In this document: piece after piece, positions 1 to 8,256 of the stretch
Layout: every line of letters starts with the position of its first letter
Position numbering within the stretch: position 1 is the first letter of the stretch
NCBI GenBank assembly: GCA_016218155.1
Contig: JACREQ010000031.1
Location: 1 to 54,054, forward strand
Length of the DNA stretch: 54,054 nucleotides
Origin: Bacteroidia bacterium
GTDB taxonomy: Bacteria; Bacteroidota; Bacteroidia; Bacteroidales; GWA2-32-17
Direction: 5' to 3'
Notes under the pieces: generated by a model
Databases searched by the model: none
Seen by the model: only the letters and a program-made list of their open reading frames with translations
Told to the model about the DNA's origin: nothing
Position numbers and translations under genes: made by a program

Positions 1-218
1 AATCGTTAATCCTTGTTCTTAAATCCTTTTATCACCCTAACAAACCATTTAACTACTATTGATTTACGAATATCGATTAACGAATCATGATTTTAGAAGA
101 TAAAGAATGCAACACACAAGCATTTCAGCTTATAGATATTGATTGTTCCCTTAACTTCTGAAATCTAAAATCGTTAATCCTTGTTCTTAAATCCTTTTAT
201 TACCCTACCAAGCCACTC
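1..218. repeat. Direct repeat pair at window start
   Basis: Two copies of a roughly 50-bp sequence begin at 1 and at 169. Both start with AATCGTTAATCCTTGTTCTT and continue through an AT-rich tail ending in TTACCCTAMCAA. The first 30 bases are identical. A third, shorter copy starts at 34861. Nothing coding is visible between the two copies, and the left end of the window may cut a longer array. Confidence 0.75.
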
Positions 219-230
219 AACAACTTAGCA

Positions 231-523
231 GAGCGATTTTCCTATGTAGCTAAGTGACTTTCCTAGGTAGGAAGTCGATAAAACAACATGGAAAAATGGT
301 AAAAGGATATAGAAAAGTCGTTCGGGAATGTAGGAAAGTGACTTTTCCATGTAGTCGAGTCACTTTTCCATGTAAAAAATCGATAAAACAATGTAATAAA
401 GTCGTTGGGGAAGGAAGAAAAGTGACAAAACAATGTAGGAAAGTGACTTTTCTATGTAGTAAAATGACTTTGGGATGTAAAAAATTGATAAAACAATTTG
501 GAAAATGGGGTCTATTCAATGAA
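231..523. repeat. 21-bp degenerate minisatellite, about 14 units
   Basis: Imperfect tandem units start at about 231, 252, 272, 294, 315, 336, 357, 377, 399, 420, 441, 462, 482 and 503, so the period is 20-22 bp with 21 the commonest. Units alternate between two flavours: one resembles AAAGTGACTTTTCCATGTAG and the other AAATCGATAAAACAATGTAG. Because 21 is divisible by 3, both strands stay open over the array and predict heptad-like peptides (CRKVTFP on plus, FLHGKVT on minus). Neither has a convincing start or signal, so I treat the array as non-coding. It is followed by a 17-21 bp tandem duplication around GGTCTATTCAA (510-550). Confidence 0.8.
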
Positions 524-550
524 GTGTGTGGGTCTATTCAACGAACTGTG

Positions 551-1085
551 TCATGTGGGGTAATTATTGGATATTCATTCTATTAACACGTTCAAAAAAG
601 CAAATTTATTTTGATGATAAATAAATTTGTTTAACTTTGATATAAGGATTACATACATGTATGCGGTTCATTCCAAATAGTAGTGTTTATGTTTTTGTAA
701 ATTTTGTTATGGAACATGGGGATAAAACCCTATTAATTTGGATGTAAGGTATTTTATTAGAACTTATAAATTTTATGAAATCGAAACAAATAAACATGAT
801 AACCCCTCACAAAAAAGTAGAGAATGTTAGTTCTTTCCTTTCGTGCCTCCCTGCACTGTTATACACTGGTCTCTCACCACCGTACTAACTAGTTGTTCGA
901 TTGGATATATCAAAATTGTATGAAAATAAAAACAATTGAAAAGACCATGAAAACAATAAACTAATAATTCATTCAAACTGTGGAAAAATATTTTGAAATT
1001 AAATTTTTCGTAAAATAAATAAACATGAGAAAAATAAATAAACATGAGAAAAATAAATATTTACATAATTGAATTAAAAACTATT
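551..1085. other. AT-rich gene-free stretch with a 19-bp tandem duplication
   Basis: I see no supported gene here. Positions 683-736 are a partial copy of the repeat also found at 4150-4202 and 6083-6137 (GTTTTTGTAAATTTTGTTA followed by CATGGGGATAAAACCC). An exact 19-bp tandem duplication (AAACATGAGAAAAATAAAT) occupies 1021-1039 and 1040-1058, just before the protease gene. It duplicates an ATG and so creates spurious upstream starts. The minus-strand open frame over 827-1045 is Phe/Tyr-rich and AT-driven, and I do not call it. Confidence 0.6.
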
Positions 1086-2621
1086 ATGAAAAGGTTGTTA
1101 AGACTTCACCTTGTTTGTTTAATAGTTATGGTCAGTGCCAATTTGGTTGTGGCTCAAATAAGTCAAATAAGGGTTCCTCGAAGTTTTGAAATAATTGACA
1201 AAAGCAAAACAAATATTGTTCCCTTTCGAACTATGCGTGCTGTAGATGTTGAAAAACTAAAAAAAGAGGATATAATTAACGATCAGCACAAGGATATTCC
1301 TTGGCGATTTGGCGATAATATTGATGTAAACTATAATATTTATGAATCGGGTGTGTGTGATAAATTCATAGATGGAAGTAAGTTATGGCGTTTTGGGATT
1401 AAATCATCAGGAGCTCTATCGATAAACCTATTATTTGGCCAATATAAACTACCCAAAGGAGCTGAACTATATATTTATAGTCGGGATTATAAACAACAAC
1501 TTGGTGCATTTACTGATTTCAATAACCAAGCCGATGGATTATTTGCTACAACACTTATATTTACTGACAATATCATTATTGAGTATTACGAACCTGCAAA
1601 AGTAGATTTTCATGGAGAACTTGTACTATCTCAGGTAACACACGGTTATAGAGGAGTTGGAGATTTTGTAAAAGCATTCGGTGATGCTGGCACTTGCAAT
1701 GTTAATGTTGCTTGTCCTCAAAGTGCTGGAAGAGAGGAGCAAATCCGATCAGTTGCAATGCTTGTTACAGGAGGAAATGGGTTTTGTACAGGAGCTCTAG
1801 TTAATAATACAAGTAACAATGGTACACCATATTTTCTTTCTGCCAATCATTGCTACACCACTCCAGGTTCAGTTGTTTTTTGGTTTAACTGGCAAAGCGC
1901 AACATGTTCAAAACCAAGTTCTTCACCTGCTTACAACTCATTAAGTGGGGCGGTTACTAAAGCTCGTTATGCTACTTCCGACATGTGGCTTCTGCAACTT
2001 AACAATACTGTTCCCGAAAGTTTTAACCCATTTTTTGCAGGATGGAACAGAACTTTAGACAATAATATCGCAGGAACTGTTTATGGAGTACATCACCCTT
2101 CAGCAGATATAAAAAAACTCAGCTGGTCAACTCTAGGAGTTTCTACAACTACCTACCTTCAGAACCCTGTCCCCGGTGATGGATCTCATTGGAGAATAAC
2201 TAACTGGAGCGATGGCACTACAACTGAAGGTGGCTCCTCTGGCTCTCCTCTTTTTGATCCTTATGGCAGAATTATTGGTCAACTTCACGGTGGTTATGCT
2301 TCATGCACAAGTATTACTTCCGATTGGTATGGAAAATTAGGCGTTTCGTGGACAGGTGGTGGCACCGATGCAACCTGCTTAAGAACTTGGCTTGATCCCA
2401 TAAATTCAGGTGTAGCTACTCTTAATGGATACGATCCTTTTTGCTTAGTTACCTCAGTTTCGGGCACAATAAGTACTAATAATACTTATACTGGTTGTAA
2501 AATAGAAGTAAACAATACATCTGTGACAAATTATTCAACTGTTACTTTTGATTATGAGTCCAAAATTATAATTAATGAAAGCTTTGAAGTTCAACCAGGA
2601 TCATCATTAATTGTGCGTTAA
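1086..2621 (+). CDS. Secreted trypsin-like (lysyl endopeptidase-like) serine protease
   Basis: Predicted 511-aa exported serine endopeptidase of the chymotrypsin fold, resembling bacterial lysyl endopeptidases. The start at 1086 gives a clean signal peptide (MKRLLRLHLVCLIVMVSA then VVAQ). The earlier in-frame ATG lies in a tandem duplication and would add a charged tail in front of it. The catalytic triad is visible: His255 in FLSANHCY, Asp299 in TSDMWLL and Ser385 in GGSSGSPLF. Cysteines around CTGAL and NHCY fit the family's disulfides. After the protease domain a short beta-repeat tail rich in N, T and V (ending SFEVQPGSSLIV) looks like the stacked repeat modules that precede sorting domains, but no full T9SS signal follows. 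The C-terminus may therefore be truncated, or may be a different anchor. The next secreted-protein gene follows after 41 bp and could be co-transcribed. Confidence 0.85.
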   Translation: MKRLLRLHLVCLIVMVSANLVVAQISQIRVPRSFEIIDKSKTNIVPFRTMRAVDVEKLKKEDIINDQHKDIPWRFGDNIDVNYNIYESGVCDKFIDGSKLWRFGIKSSGALSINLLFGQYKLPKGAELYIYSRDYKQQLGAFTDFNNQADGLFATTLIFTDNIIIEYYEPAKVDFHGELVLSQVTHGYRGVGDFVKAFGDAGTCNVNVACPQSAGREEQIRSVAMLVTGGNGFCTGALVNNTSNNGTPYFLSANHCYTTPGSVVFWFNWQSATCSKPSSSPAYNSLSGAVTKARYATSDMWLLQLNNTVPESFNPFFAGWNRTLDNNIAGTVYGVHHPSADIKKLSWSTLGVSTTTYLQNPVPGDGSHWRITNWSDGTTTEGGSSGSPLFDPYGRIIGQLHGGYASCTSITSDWYGKLGVSWTGGGTDATCLRTWLDPINSGVATLNGYDPFCLVTSVSGTISTNNTYTGCKIEVNNTSVTNYSTVTFDYESKIIINESFEVQPGSSLIVR

Positions 2622-2662
2622 TACATTCTGAAAATTAATCTTTTAAATTAAAAAATAAAACA

Positions 2663-3550
2663 ATGAAAAAACTAGTATTTCTTATTTCGGTTATGTCAAT
2701 ATTTATCAATGCTCAAAGTCAGATAACATTAAACGGATATACAGGCATTAATGGCCCCCCTGCAGTAGGATATCCATTAAATGTTACAAGTTATTATGGA
2801 AAAATAATAATGATCGATCCTAGTTTAACCGAAAGTATAATAGGGTCAAGTACAGATGTTATTAATTTTTATTATTCTTCTTCTATTGGTCATAATAAAG
2901 TGTATGCTCAATCGTTTAGCACAACTTCTGATTCAACAGTTAAGAAGAATATAGAGACATTATCGCCAGGAGCACTGCATAAAGTTTTAAGTTTACGTCC
3001 AATTAGTTTCGAGTTTAAGAAAGAAACGAATGCATCAACTAAAAGTAAACTGAAAAAAATTGGTCTAGTAGCCCAAGAGGTTGAAGCAATTGTTCCCGAA
3101 GCAGTTTCTTTCAGCGAAGTTGGTAATGTCAAAATGATTGACTATAATATGCTTATACCTGTATTAATTAAAGCTATTCAGGAACAGCAAACTACAATAG
3201 AAAACCTTCAAAAAGAAATCGATAGGCTTAATCCTGAAAAAGACAATTTAAAAAGTGCTACTAGCACCAAAGATATTGAACAAGAAGTAATTTCAGTACT
3301 TGAGCAAAATGCACCAAATCCGTTCACTCAAATTACTGAGATTAGATATAATTTGTCCAAAAAATCACAGAAAGCCACCCTATACATTTATAATATGAAT
3401 GGTATACAGATAAAAAGCATACAAATTGCCCAAAAAGGACAAGGAAGTGTAATTATAAAAGGCTCTGAACTAAAAGCGGGAATGTATCTTTACACATTAA
3501 TTGTAGATGGCAAAGAAATTGACACCAAAAGAATGATACTAACCCAATAG
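2663..3550 (+). CDS. Secreted protein with S74 chaperone domain and T9SS type A sorting tail
   Basis: A 295-aa protein with signal peptide (MKKLVFLISVMSIFINAQSQ). The middle, about residues 85-195, matches the tail-spike intramolecular chaperone / peptidase S74 domain: SDSTVKKNI supplies the expected Ser89-Lys94 pair, followed by LRPISFEFKK, IGLVAQEVE and DYNMLIPVLIKAI, then a coiled coil (EQQTTIENLQKEIDRL). The last ~75 residues form a type IX secretion sorting domain (APNPF..TEIRYNL..ATLYIYNMNGIQIKS..ELKAGMYLYTL..KRMIL). In Bacteroidota, S74 domains sit at the end of self-trimerising surface proteins. Here the part before the chaperone is only ~85 residues, so the protein is short, as if a longer surface protein had lost its repeats. 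A strong hairpin terminator follows. Confidence 0.85.
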   Translation: MKKLVFLISVMSIFINAQSQITLNGYTGINGPPAVGYPLNVTSYYGKIIMIDPSLTESIIGSSTDVINFYYSSSIGHNKVYAQSFSTTSDSTVKKNIETLSPGALHKVLSLRPISFEFKKETNASTKSKLKKIGLVAQEVEAIVPEAVSFSEVGNVKMIDYNMLIPVLIKAIQEQQTTIENLQKEIDRLNPEKDNLKSATSTKDIEQEVISVLEQNAPNPFTQITEIRYNLSKKSQKATLYIYNMNGIQIKSIQIAQKGQGSVIIKGSELKAGMYLYTLIVDGKEIDTKRMILTQ

Positions 3551-3570
3551 TGTCGAACCTAATGAATATT

Positions 3571-3606
3571 AAAAACGAAACCCTACTTTTGCAGGGTTTC
3601 GTTTTT
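3571..3606 (+). terminator. Rho-independent terminator after S74/T9SS gene
   Basis: A perfect 14-bp stem (AAAAACGAAACCCT paired with AGGGTTTCGTTTTT) with an 8-nt loop, followed by more T. It starts 20 bp after the upstream stop codon. The A-rich 5' arm means it could also work in the other direction. Confidence 0.85.
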
Positions 3607-4060
3607 CTTCTTAAATACAATATTATGGTTAATTGTTTCGCTATTGGTCACGACTATAGTATTTTTTTTGTTTCTTAAACGCCCCTGCGGGATGAAATCT
3701 GCGGCTTCATCTCACCTAAACAGCGTTTTCTAACCGCACCAAATCAAAAACAAACATTTCGATTATCCTATATTGCCTTCGCCAAGTTTGTGCGCCGTTT
3801 CTTATCTTCAAACAAATCCACTATTTATTCCTACTATCGCAAAATGCGATAATTAATCAAATTTTCTTGATCCCAGAGGGATCGGATGTTTATAGGGCTT
3901 GCTTTTCCTTTGCTATTCGACTCCTTCGGAGTCGGATTATTGCGGTGTGGGTTGTTTCTATAAATATCTGACCCCAATGGGGGCAATGCTATCCTCTGTT
4001 AGGCAAAATCTGCGGCTTCATCTTACCTAAACAGCGGTTTCTGACTGCACCAATTCAAAA
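3607..4060. repeat. Gene-free block of dispersed repeats and small palindromes
   Basis: No gene is visible. Two copies of a ~55-bp repeat lie at 3695-3755 and 4006-4060 (AATCTGCGGCTTCAT..CCTAAACAGCG..CCGCACC or CTGCACC). Read on the other strand, this resembles the GGTGCGGT..TAAGACC..CTATTTA motif near 38010-38046 and 41393-41424. A TATCGCA-N3-TGCGATA palindrome is at 3835-3851. Short REP-like inverted repeats also occur: GATCCCAGAGGGATC (3871-3885), CTCCTTCGGAG and CCCCAATGGGGG. The stretch looks like accumulated palindromic repeats. Confidence 0.65.
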
Positions 4061-4074
4061 AATAAATATTTTGT

Positions 4075-4202
4075 TTATCGTAGACTTCTTTCAACAAACT
4101 CACAAAACTTGTCTCTGTGCTTTTTATTGGGAGTAATCCAATTTTGGGCTTTCATGTTTTTTGGTAATTTTGTTAGGGGAATGGAGGGTAAATGCTATTA
4201 GG
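4075..4202 (-). repeat. Dispersed repeat, copy A, with a 26-codon minus-strand frame
   Basis: Copy A of a ~120-bp family (others: 4994-5072, 6013-6132 and a partial copy at 683-736). On the minus strand it contains an open frame from ATG at 4155 to TAA at 4075, encoding MKAQNWITPNKKHRDKF and ending CEFVERSLR. The same reading frame is open in the other two copies with similar residues, so the repeat carries, or once carried, coding sequence. Its plus-strand right end (TAGGGGAATGGAGGGTAAA) runs into the start region of the following lipoprotein gene. Confidence 0.6.
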
Positions 4203-4227
4203 TTATGGCACTTTTAATGACAAAACT

Positions 4228-4968
4228 ATGATTATTAGATTAATGATTTTTGTTTGCTTGACAGTTATAAGTTGTAATACAATTACAAAGAACAAATTGA
4301 ACAATGATGACAGTTCATTTGAAAAAATAAAAATTGTAAGGAGACATTTTATGGCAAAAGAGGTTCAAACACTTTTTATTTCGGATAGGAAAGTTAAGAA
4401 GCCTGCTTTAGTTAAGAACTCTGAATTACCTGATTCCGTATATTTTCAATTTGAGAGGGAAAGTTATGCTTTATATAATAATGGGAAAATTGATCTTATT
4501 AAGAATGATACTATTGTTGAATCGTTCCAATTGAGTAAAGATTTAGCAATTATTGAAAGAGCATTTTTTTATTCTTATAATAATAACTTAATCGTATTTT
4601 TTTCAGATACAGATCATGACTCCGGTGGAAGCCTTATAGAATGCTTTGAGAAGCCTTCATATAAATCAAAGTGGAAGAATCAAATTGGTGGTTTTAATCT
4701 ATCAGATCCAATAATTATAGATAGTTTGTGTTATGTTGCATCCATTGGGTTTATCGGGAAGTTAAATCTTAATAATGGGAATTTCTTTTGGCAACATGAT
4801 AACTTATATGATACAACAAGAATCTCCTCATTCAGCGATATTGAATTTAGTAATGGTGTAATCCATTTTAATGAAGAACTTCTAATAAATAAGAATAAAA
4901 AACCTAATAAGATAATTGTTGATGACGAAACTGGTGAAATATATGACATACAAAAAAACCTGCCATAA
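4228..4968 (+). CDS. Hypothetical lipoprotein
   Basis: I do not recognise the family. From the ATG at 4228 the 246-aa product begins MIIRLMIFVCLTVISCNT, a lipoprotein signal peptide with lipobox VISC, so the protein should be lipid-anchored at an inner or outer membrane. An ATG 36 bp upstream lies in repeat copy A and would put extra residues before the signal, so I reject it. The mature part has several short beta-strand-like segments; LNLNNGNFFWQHDNL and VDDETGEIYDI recall the blades of PQQ/beta-propeller proteins, but only weakly. It stands alone between copies A and B of a dispersed repeat, consistent with an accessory gene. Confidence 0.7.
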   Translation: MIIRLMIFVCLTVISCNTITKNKLNNDDSSFEKIKIVRRHFMAKEVQTLFISDRKVKKPALVKNSELPDSVYFQFERESYALYNNGKIDLIKNDTIVESFQLSKDLAIIERAFFYSYNNNLIVFFSDTDHDSGGSLIECFEKPSYKSKWKNQIGGFNLSDPIIIDSLCYVASIGFIGKLNLNNGNFFWQHDNLYDTTRISSFSDIEFSNGVIHFNEELLINKNKKPNKIIVDDETGEIYDIQKNLP

Positions 4969-4993
4969 AACTCTCTTCAAAGACTCATGTAAG

Positions 4994-5072
4994 TTATTTT
5001 CCCTCCCATCCTAGATTGCTTTCAGCAAAATCACAAAACTTGTCCCAGTTCTTTTTATCGGGAGTATGCTTG
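4994..5072 (-). repeat. Dispersed repeat, copy B, with coding-like 3' end
   Basis: This copy covers only the left part of the family. On the minus strand it reads TPDKKNWDKFCDFAESN, then LGWEGK and a stop at 4994-4996, in the same frame as the short open frames in copies A and C. It lies directly downstream of the lipoprotein gene. There is no start codon or longer frame upstream, so it is a fragment. Confidence 0.6.
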
Positions 5073-5157
5073 GTTAGGGAAGCGTATCTATATTGTAACT
5101 GACAGAACGAAAACTGAAGGAGTTAACGAAGTTAACGGGGCTCATCACTAAAATTGT

Positions 5158-5165
5158 TATCTTTG
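5158..5165 (+). promoter_or_regulatory. Candidate -7 promoter element for the Fic gene
   Basis: TATCTTTG matches the Bacteroidota -7 consensus TAnnTTTG and lies 17 bp before the Fic start codon. No TTTG sits 19 bp upstream, so this is a half-match only. Confidence 0.4.
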
Positions 5166-5181
5166 AAATAAAAATCGAACA

Positions 5182-5949
5182 ATGAGAATTGTTGAAGAGA
5201 AATATTTTAATCAGTACAATGATTTAGTTGGGAATCAAATCGACAAGTTTATAGTGTCTTTTGATTACGCCGAAAAGGGTACTGATTTAGGATACAAGAC
5301 ACAGGCTTCAGCGGTATACTCATCGAATATTGAAGGAAACAGCATTGACTTGAATTCTTTCATGAATTACAAACTCTCACAGGAGAAGTTTAAGCCTCAA
5401 AAAGAGATACAAGAAATTGAGAATTTAATTTCTGCTTACGAATTTGCACAATCAAATGATTTGAATGAAAAGAATTTCTTGCATTGTCACAAGATACTAT
5501 CTAAAACATTGGTGATTAAAAGTAAGCAAGGGAAATATCGCAATGATAAGGTAGGTGTATTCGGGCAATCGGGATTGGTTTACCTAGCAATCGAACCTGA
5601 ATACGTTAAAGATGCAATGACCGAATTCTTCAACGATTTAGACATCTTAATAAAAGTGGATTTATCAAAAACTAAGGTGTTTTACTTCGCTTCAATGATT
5701 CATCTTAAGTTTGCCCATATTCATCCATTTAGAGATGGTAATGGTCGTGCCGCTAGGTTGCTAGAAAAATGGTTTCTTGCACAGAGATTAGGGAAAGATT
5801 TTTGGAAATTATCTTCTGAAAAGTATTACAGGGAGCATCAAATGGAATATTATAACAATATCAATTTGGGTGTGAATTGTTATACATTGAATTATGATAA
5901 GTGTATTCCGTTCCTATTAATGCTTACTAAGTCAATAGAAAACAAGTAA
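5182..5949 (+). CDS. Fic/DOC family protein (AMPylator, class II)
   Basis: A 255-aa Fic-domain protein, expected to transfer AMP (or another nucleotide moiety) from a nucleotide to a hydroxyl side chain of a target protein in the cytoplasm. The full catalytic motif HPFRDGNGRAAR is present, with catalytic His181, Asp185 and both Arg (189, 192). An N-terminal inhibitory motif, SSNIEGN (Ser47-Glu51-Gly52), matches S/T-xxx-E-G/N, which makes it a class II, self-inhibited Fic protein. The C-terminal winged helix common in larger Fic proteins is absent. It sits between copies B and C of a dispersed repeat without an obvious antitoxin partner, so it is probably an accessory gene. The assignment of the fold is firm; the substrate is unknown. 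Confidence 0.9.
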   Translation: MRIVEEKYFNQYNDLVGNQIDKFIVSFDYAEKGTDLGYKTQASAVYSSNIEGNSIDLNSFMNYKLSQEKFKPQKEIQEIENLISAYEFAQSNDLNEKNFLHCHKILSKTLVIKSKQGKYRNDKVGVFGQSGLVYLAIEPEYVKDAMTEFFNDLDILIKVDLSKTKVFYFASMIHLKFAHIHPFRDGNGRAARLLEKWFLAQRLGKDFWKLSSEKYYREHQMEYYNNINLGVNCYTLNYDKCIPFLLMLTKSIENK

Positions 5950-6012
5950 AGCACGTTGCCAATAAATAGGCTTTTTGCTGCATGCAGTTCCAAGCAAGAA
6001 ACCTCCCACCCA

Positions 6013-6132
6013 TCATACATTACTTTCAGCAAACTCGCAAAACTTGTCTCGGTTCTTTTTATTAGGAGTAATCCAATTTTGGGCATTCATGTTTTTTTGT
6101 AGTTTTGTTAGGGGAATGGGGGTAAGACCCTG
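6013..6132 (-). repeat. Dispersed repeat, copy C, with a 25-codon minus-strand frame
   Basis: Nearly collinear with copy A at 4075-4202. The minus-strand frame from ATG at 6090 to TGA at 6013 encodes MNAQNWITPNKKNRDKF and then CEFAESNV. Compared with copy A, some changes are synonymous (CCC/CCT, TGT/TGC, AGA/CGA) and some alter residues. The right end (TTAGGGGAATGGGGGTAA) matches copy A and the partial copy at 683-736. Confidence 0.6.
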
Positions 6133-6173
6133 TTAAGTTATAAATTAGCTAAGAAACCATTTTACATAAAGCG

Positions 6174-6608
6174 ATGATTTTGACCGAAGACCAAATAAGA
6201 GAAATTGCTGGTCAGTTGGACTGTGGATTTAGATGTTTTATTCATAAACAAACAAGGGAATTAATCTTTATCCCTGATACGATTAAAAATCCAGACATGG
6301 ATATGGAAGGCTGGATTGAAGAGAATGAAGAAATTGAGAATAACCACCTTGACTACTTTGAAATTGAACCGCTAGAATCATACAATTCCTTTCGAATCAT
6401 GGAAGACTTTGCTGAAACCCTTGATGACTCGAATAGGCTAAAGGAAAGACTTTATGAAGTTTTGAATAAACGAAAACCGTTTAGAAATTTTAAGAATGTG
6501 ATAGATTATTCTGGTGAATATCGACAGAAATGGTTTGATTTCAAGAATCAGTGGTTAAGAGATTTGGTAAGAAGAAGTATCGAAAGGATTGAGAATGTTG
6601 ACGAATAA
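6174..6608 (+). CDS. UPF0158 family protein
   Basis: A 144-aa acidic cytoplasmic protein that resembles the UPF0158 family of uncharacterised proteins: an N-terminal helix (TEDQIREIAGQLDCG), a strand pattern RCFIHKQTRELIFIPD, then EPLESYNSFRIMEDFAE and a C-terminal LNKRKPFRNFKNVID..YRQKWFDFKNQW segment. It has no signal peptide or membrane segment. Function is not established for the family. Its neighbours are a Fic protein and a nucleotidyltransferase remnant, which fits an accessory region rather than an operon. Confidence 0.75.
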   Translation: MILTEDQIREIAGQLDCGFRCFIHKQTRELIFIPDTIKNPDMDMEGWIEENEEIENNHLDYFEIEPLESYNSFRIMEDFAETLDDSNRLKERLYEVLNKRKPFRNFKNVIDYSGEYRQKWFDFKNQWLRDLVRRSIERIENVDE

Positions 6609-6688
6609 TAAGCCAATGCATAATACGTGGTTTAAATTTATTTGGGTTGATGGAAATCGATGCTTGAAACAACCAATGAATTAAGGTT

Positions 6689-6971
6689 ATGGTTACTAGA
6701 GAAATTGCAATAAATACTGAATGGCTTGACTTCTTATTAGATGCTTTTGTTTAGTTTAACTGCAAAGAACAAAGCCCATGAATGGCCGGATATTGATTTA
6801 TTGCTTATTTCAGACCAGTTTGGCGACAATGTGTTTGAGAATCTAAAATTGTATTCCAGAATAAATATTAAATATCCAATAATTGAAACACATCCATACC
6901 CAACTAAATACTATAAAGAAGGTGACGACTTTATAAAAAAGATAAGCAAAGAAGGTATTGAAATAGCATAA
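6689..6971 (+). pseudogene. MNT-type nucleotidyltransferase domain protein, frameshifted
   Basis: The start frame reads MVTREIAINTEWLDFLLDAF then V and a stop. The downstream part continues in another frame as KAHEWPDIDLLLISDQF, followed by YPIIETHPYPTKYY and ISKEGIEIA. The second part is typical of minimal nucleotidyltransferase (MNT/antitoxin-like) proteins, with the metal-binding DID motif intact. The break falls where the family's Gly-Ser-Tyr motif should be (normally LFGSYAK, here LFSLTAK). A small indel plus substitutions there removed the nucleotide-binding loop. No HEPN partner gene is adjacent. I call it a decayed gene; a short functional product from the second frame is unlikely. 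Confidence 0.65.
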
Positions 6972-7289
6972 ATCGTCTACAGTCAATACATTGTTTCTTA
7001 CATCGAACTGATGTTAATTTAGCAGAAGAAAAACATAAGAACCCTCGATATCATCCCTGGCGGGATACCTGAAAACCATCGTATTACCCTTTGCCGAGAT
7101 AAAGTCCCTGGCGGAACCATCCTGTAAACATAAAACAACTCGTAGAACCCAGTATCGCATTTTGCGATATATAAAGATTTGGAATTATTCATCAAATTCC
7201 TTCAAAATTATCTTTTTAGAGCATATTAACACAAAGCCCTCTTTCTTTAAGTACCTTTACATATTATTTAACCACTAAAAACAGAAACC
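6972..7289. other. Gene-free stretch with REP-like palindromes
   Basis: No gene is visible. It contains two related CCCTGGCGGGA / CCCTGGCGGAA motifs (7060-7110) and a TATCGCA-N3-TGCGATA palindrome at 7153-7169, the same palindrome found at 3835-3851 and 34976-34994. The last ~60 bases are the likely promoter region of the SPFH gene. Confidence 0.5.
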
Positions 7290-8189
7290 ATGTACCTAAT
7301 AGTAATTGGGATAATTGTAATCGTTATAGGATTTGCCCTTGCAAAGGGCGATCCTCAAGTTCGAGTTTACAGCTCCGTTGTAAAAATTGTTGGAATTGCA
7401 GTGCTGGTTATTGGCTTGCTTGTCGCCTCGCTTGTTCAAATTGAGCCAGGGGAAGTAGGAGTTCAAAAGCTATTCGGGAAGGTTAATAACACCACCCTCG
7501 AAAGCGGTTTGAATTTTATTAACCCTTTGGTTGAAGTTGTTCCATTCAATATCAAAACTCAGAACTATACTATGGCAGGAAAACACGATGAGGGCGACCA
7601 AACTGGCGATGATGCAATTCGTGTTTTATCAGCCGATGGGCTTGAAGTAGTAGTAGATCTCACCGTTTTGTATCGGGTTGTTGCGGCTGAGGCTCCAAGA
7701 ATTTTGAGGGAAATAGGGCCAGATTATAAGAACACAATAGTTCGCCCTATTTGTAGAACAAAAATTAGGGATAATGCCGTATATTACGATGCAATTTCCT
7801 TATATTCAACCAAAAGGGATGAGTTTCAGGCAAGAATATTTAGTACTATCGATAAAGATTTTAAGGAAAGAGGTTTGTTCCTTGAGCAGCTGCTAGTTCG
7901 AAATCTTACTCTTCCCGAATCGGTAAAAACAACCATTGAATCGAAGATAAATGCTGAGCAGGATGCACAAAAAATGACCTTCGTTCTTCAAAAGGAGAAA
8001 CAGGAGGCAGAACGTAAACGTGTGGAGGCACAAGGTATTGCCGATTATCAAAAGATACTAAGCACTGGGCTTAGCGATAAACAGCTACAGTACGAAATGA
8101 TAAAAGCAATTGCAACATCACCCAATGCTAAGCTAATTATAATGGATACAAAAAAGAGTATGCCAATTATTCTTAATCCGGATAAGTAA
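7290..8189 (+). CDS. SPFH/prohibitin-type membrane protein
   Basis: A 299-aa member of the SPFH (stomatin/prohibitin/flotillin/HflKC) superfamily. Two hydrophobic segments lie at the N-terminus (about residues 2-20 and 30-50), followed by the SPFH domain beginning VQIEPGEVGVQKLFGKV, with GLNFINPLVEVVPFNIKTQ and LEVVVDLTVLYRV, and then a long Glu/Lys/Gln-rich helix (EQDAQKMTFVLQKEKQEAERKR) that mediates oligomerisation. Such proteins form membrane-bound rings that organise microdomains or control membrane proteases. It stands alone with a terminator after it, so no partner protease is indicated here. Confidence 0.9.
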   Translation: MYLIVIGIIVIVIGFALAKGDPQVRVYSSVVKIVGIAVLVIGLLVASLVQIEPGEVGVQKLFGKVNNTTLESGLNFINPLVEVVPFNIKTQNYTMAGKHDEGDQTGDDAIRVLSADGLEVVVDLTVLYRVVAAEAPRILREIGPDYKNTIVRPICRTKIRDNAVYYDAISLYSTKRDEFQARIFSTIDKDFKERGLFLEQLLVRNLTLPESVKTTIESKINAEQDAQKMTFVLQKEKQEAERKRVEAQGIADYQKILSTGLSDKQLQYEMIKAIATSPNAKLIIMDTKKSMPIILNPDK

Positions 8190-8210
8190 AAAAACATAAG
8201 AATTTGTAAA

Positions 8211-8256
8211 ATATAAGGCAGTAGATTAGGCATAAACGCTTTCTACTGCCTTTCTT
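8211..8256 (+). terminator. Terminator after SPFH gene
   Basis: A near-perfect stem of 13 or more bp (ATAAGGCAGTAGA pairing with TCTACTGCCTTTCTTAT) around an 18-nt loop, starting 22 bp after the stop codon. The right arm is pyrimidine-rich. Confidence 0.7.

Noticed and set aside
231-523. Possible CRISPR array
   Set aside because: Units are contiguous with no unique spacers, and no cas gene is in the window.
254-586. Open frames on both strands over the minisatellite
   Set aside because: The frames follow from the 21-bp period; there is no ribosome site, signal or known domain, and residues simply repeat the DNA unit.
827-1045. Minus-strand 72-codon open frame
   Set aside because: Composition is Phe/Tyr/Leu-rich as expected of AT-rich DNA; no domain, and it covers the protease promoter region and a tandem duplication.
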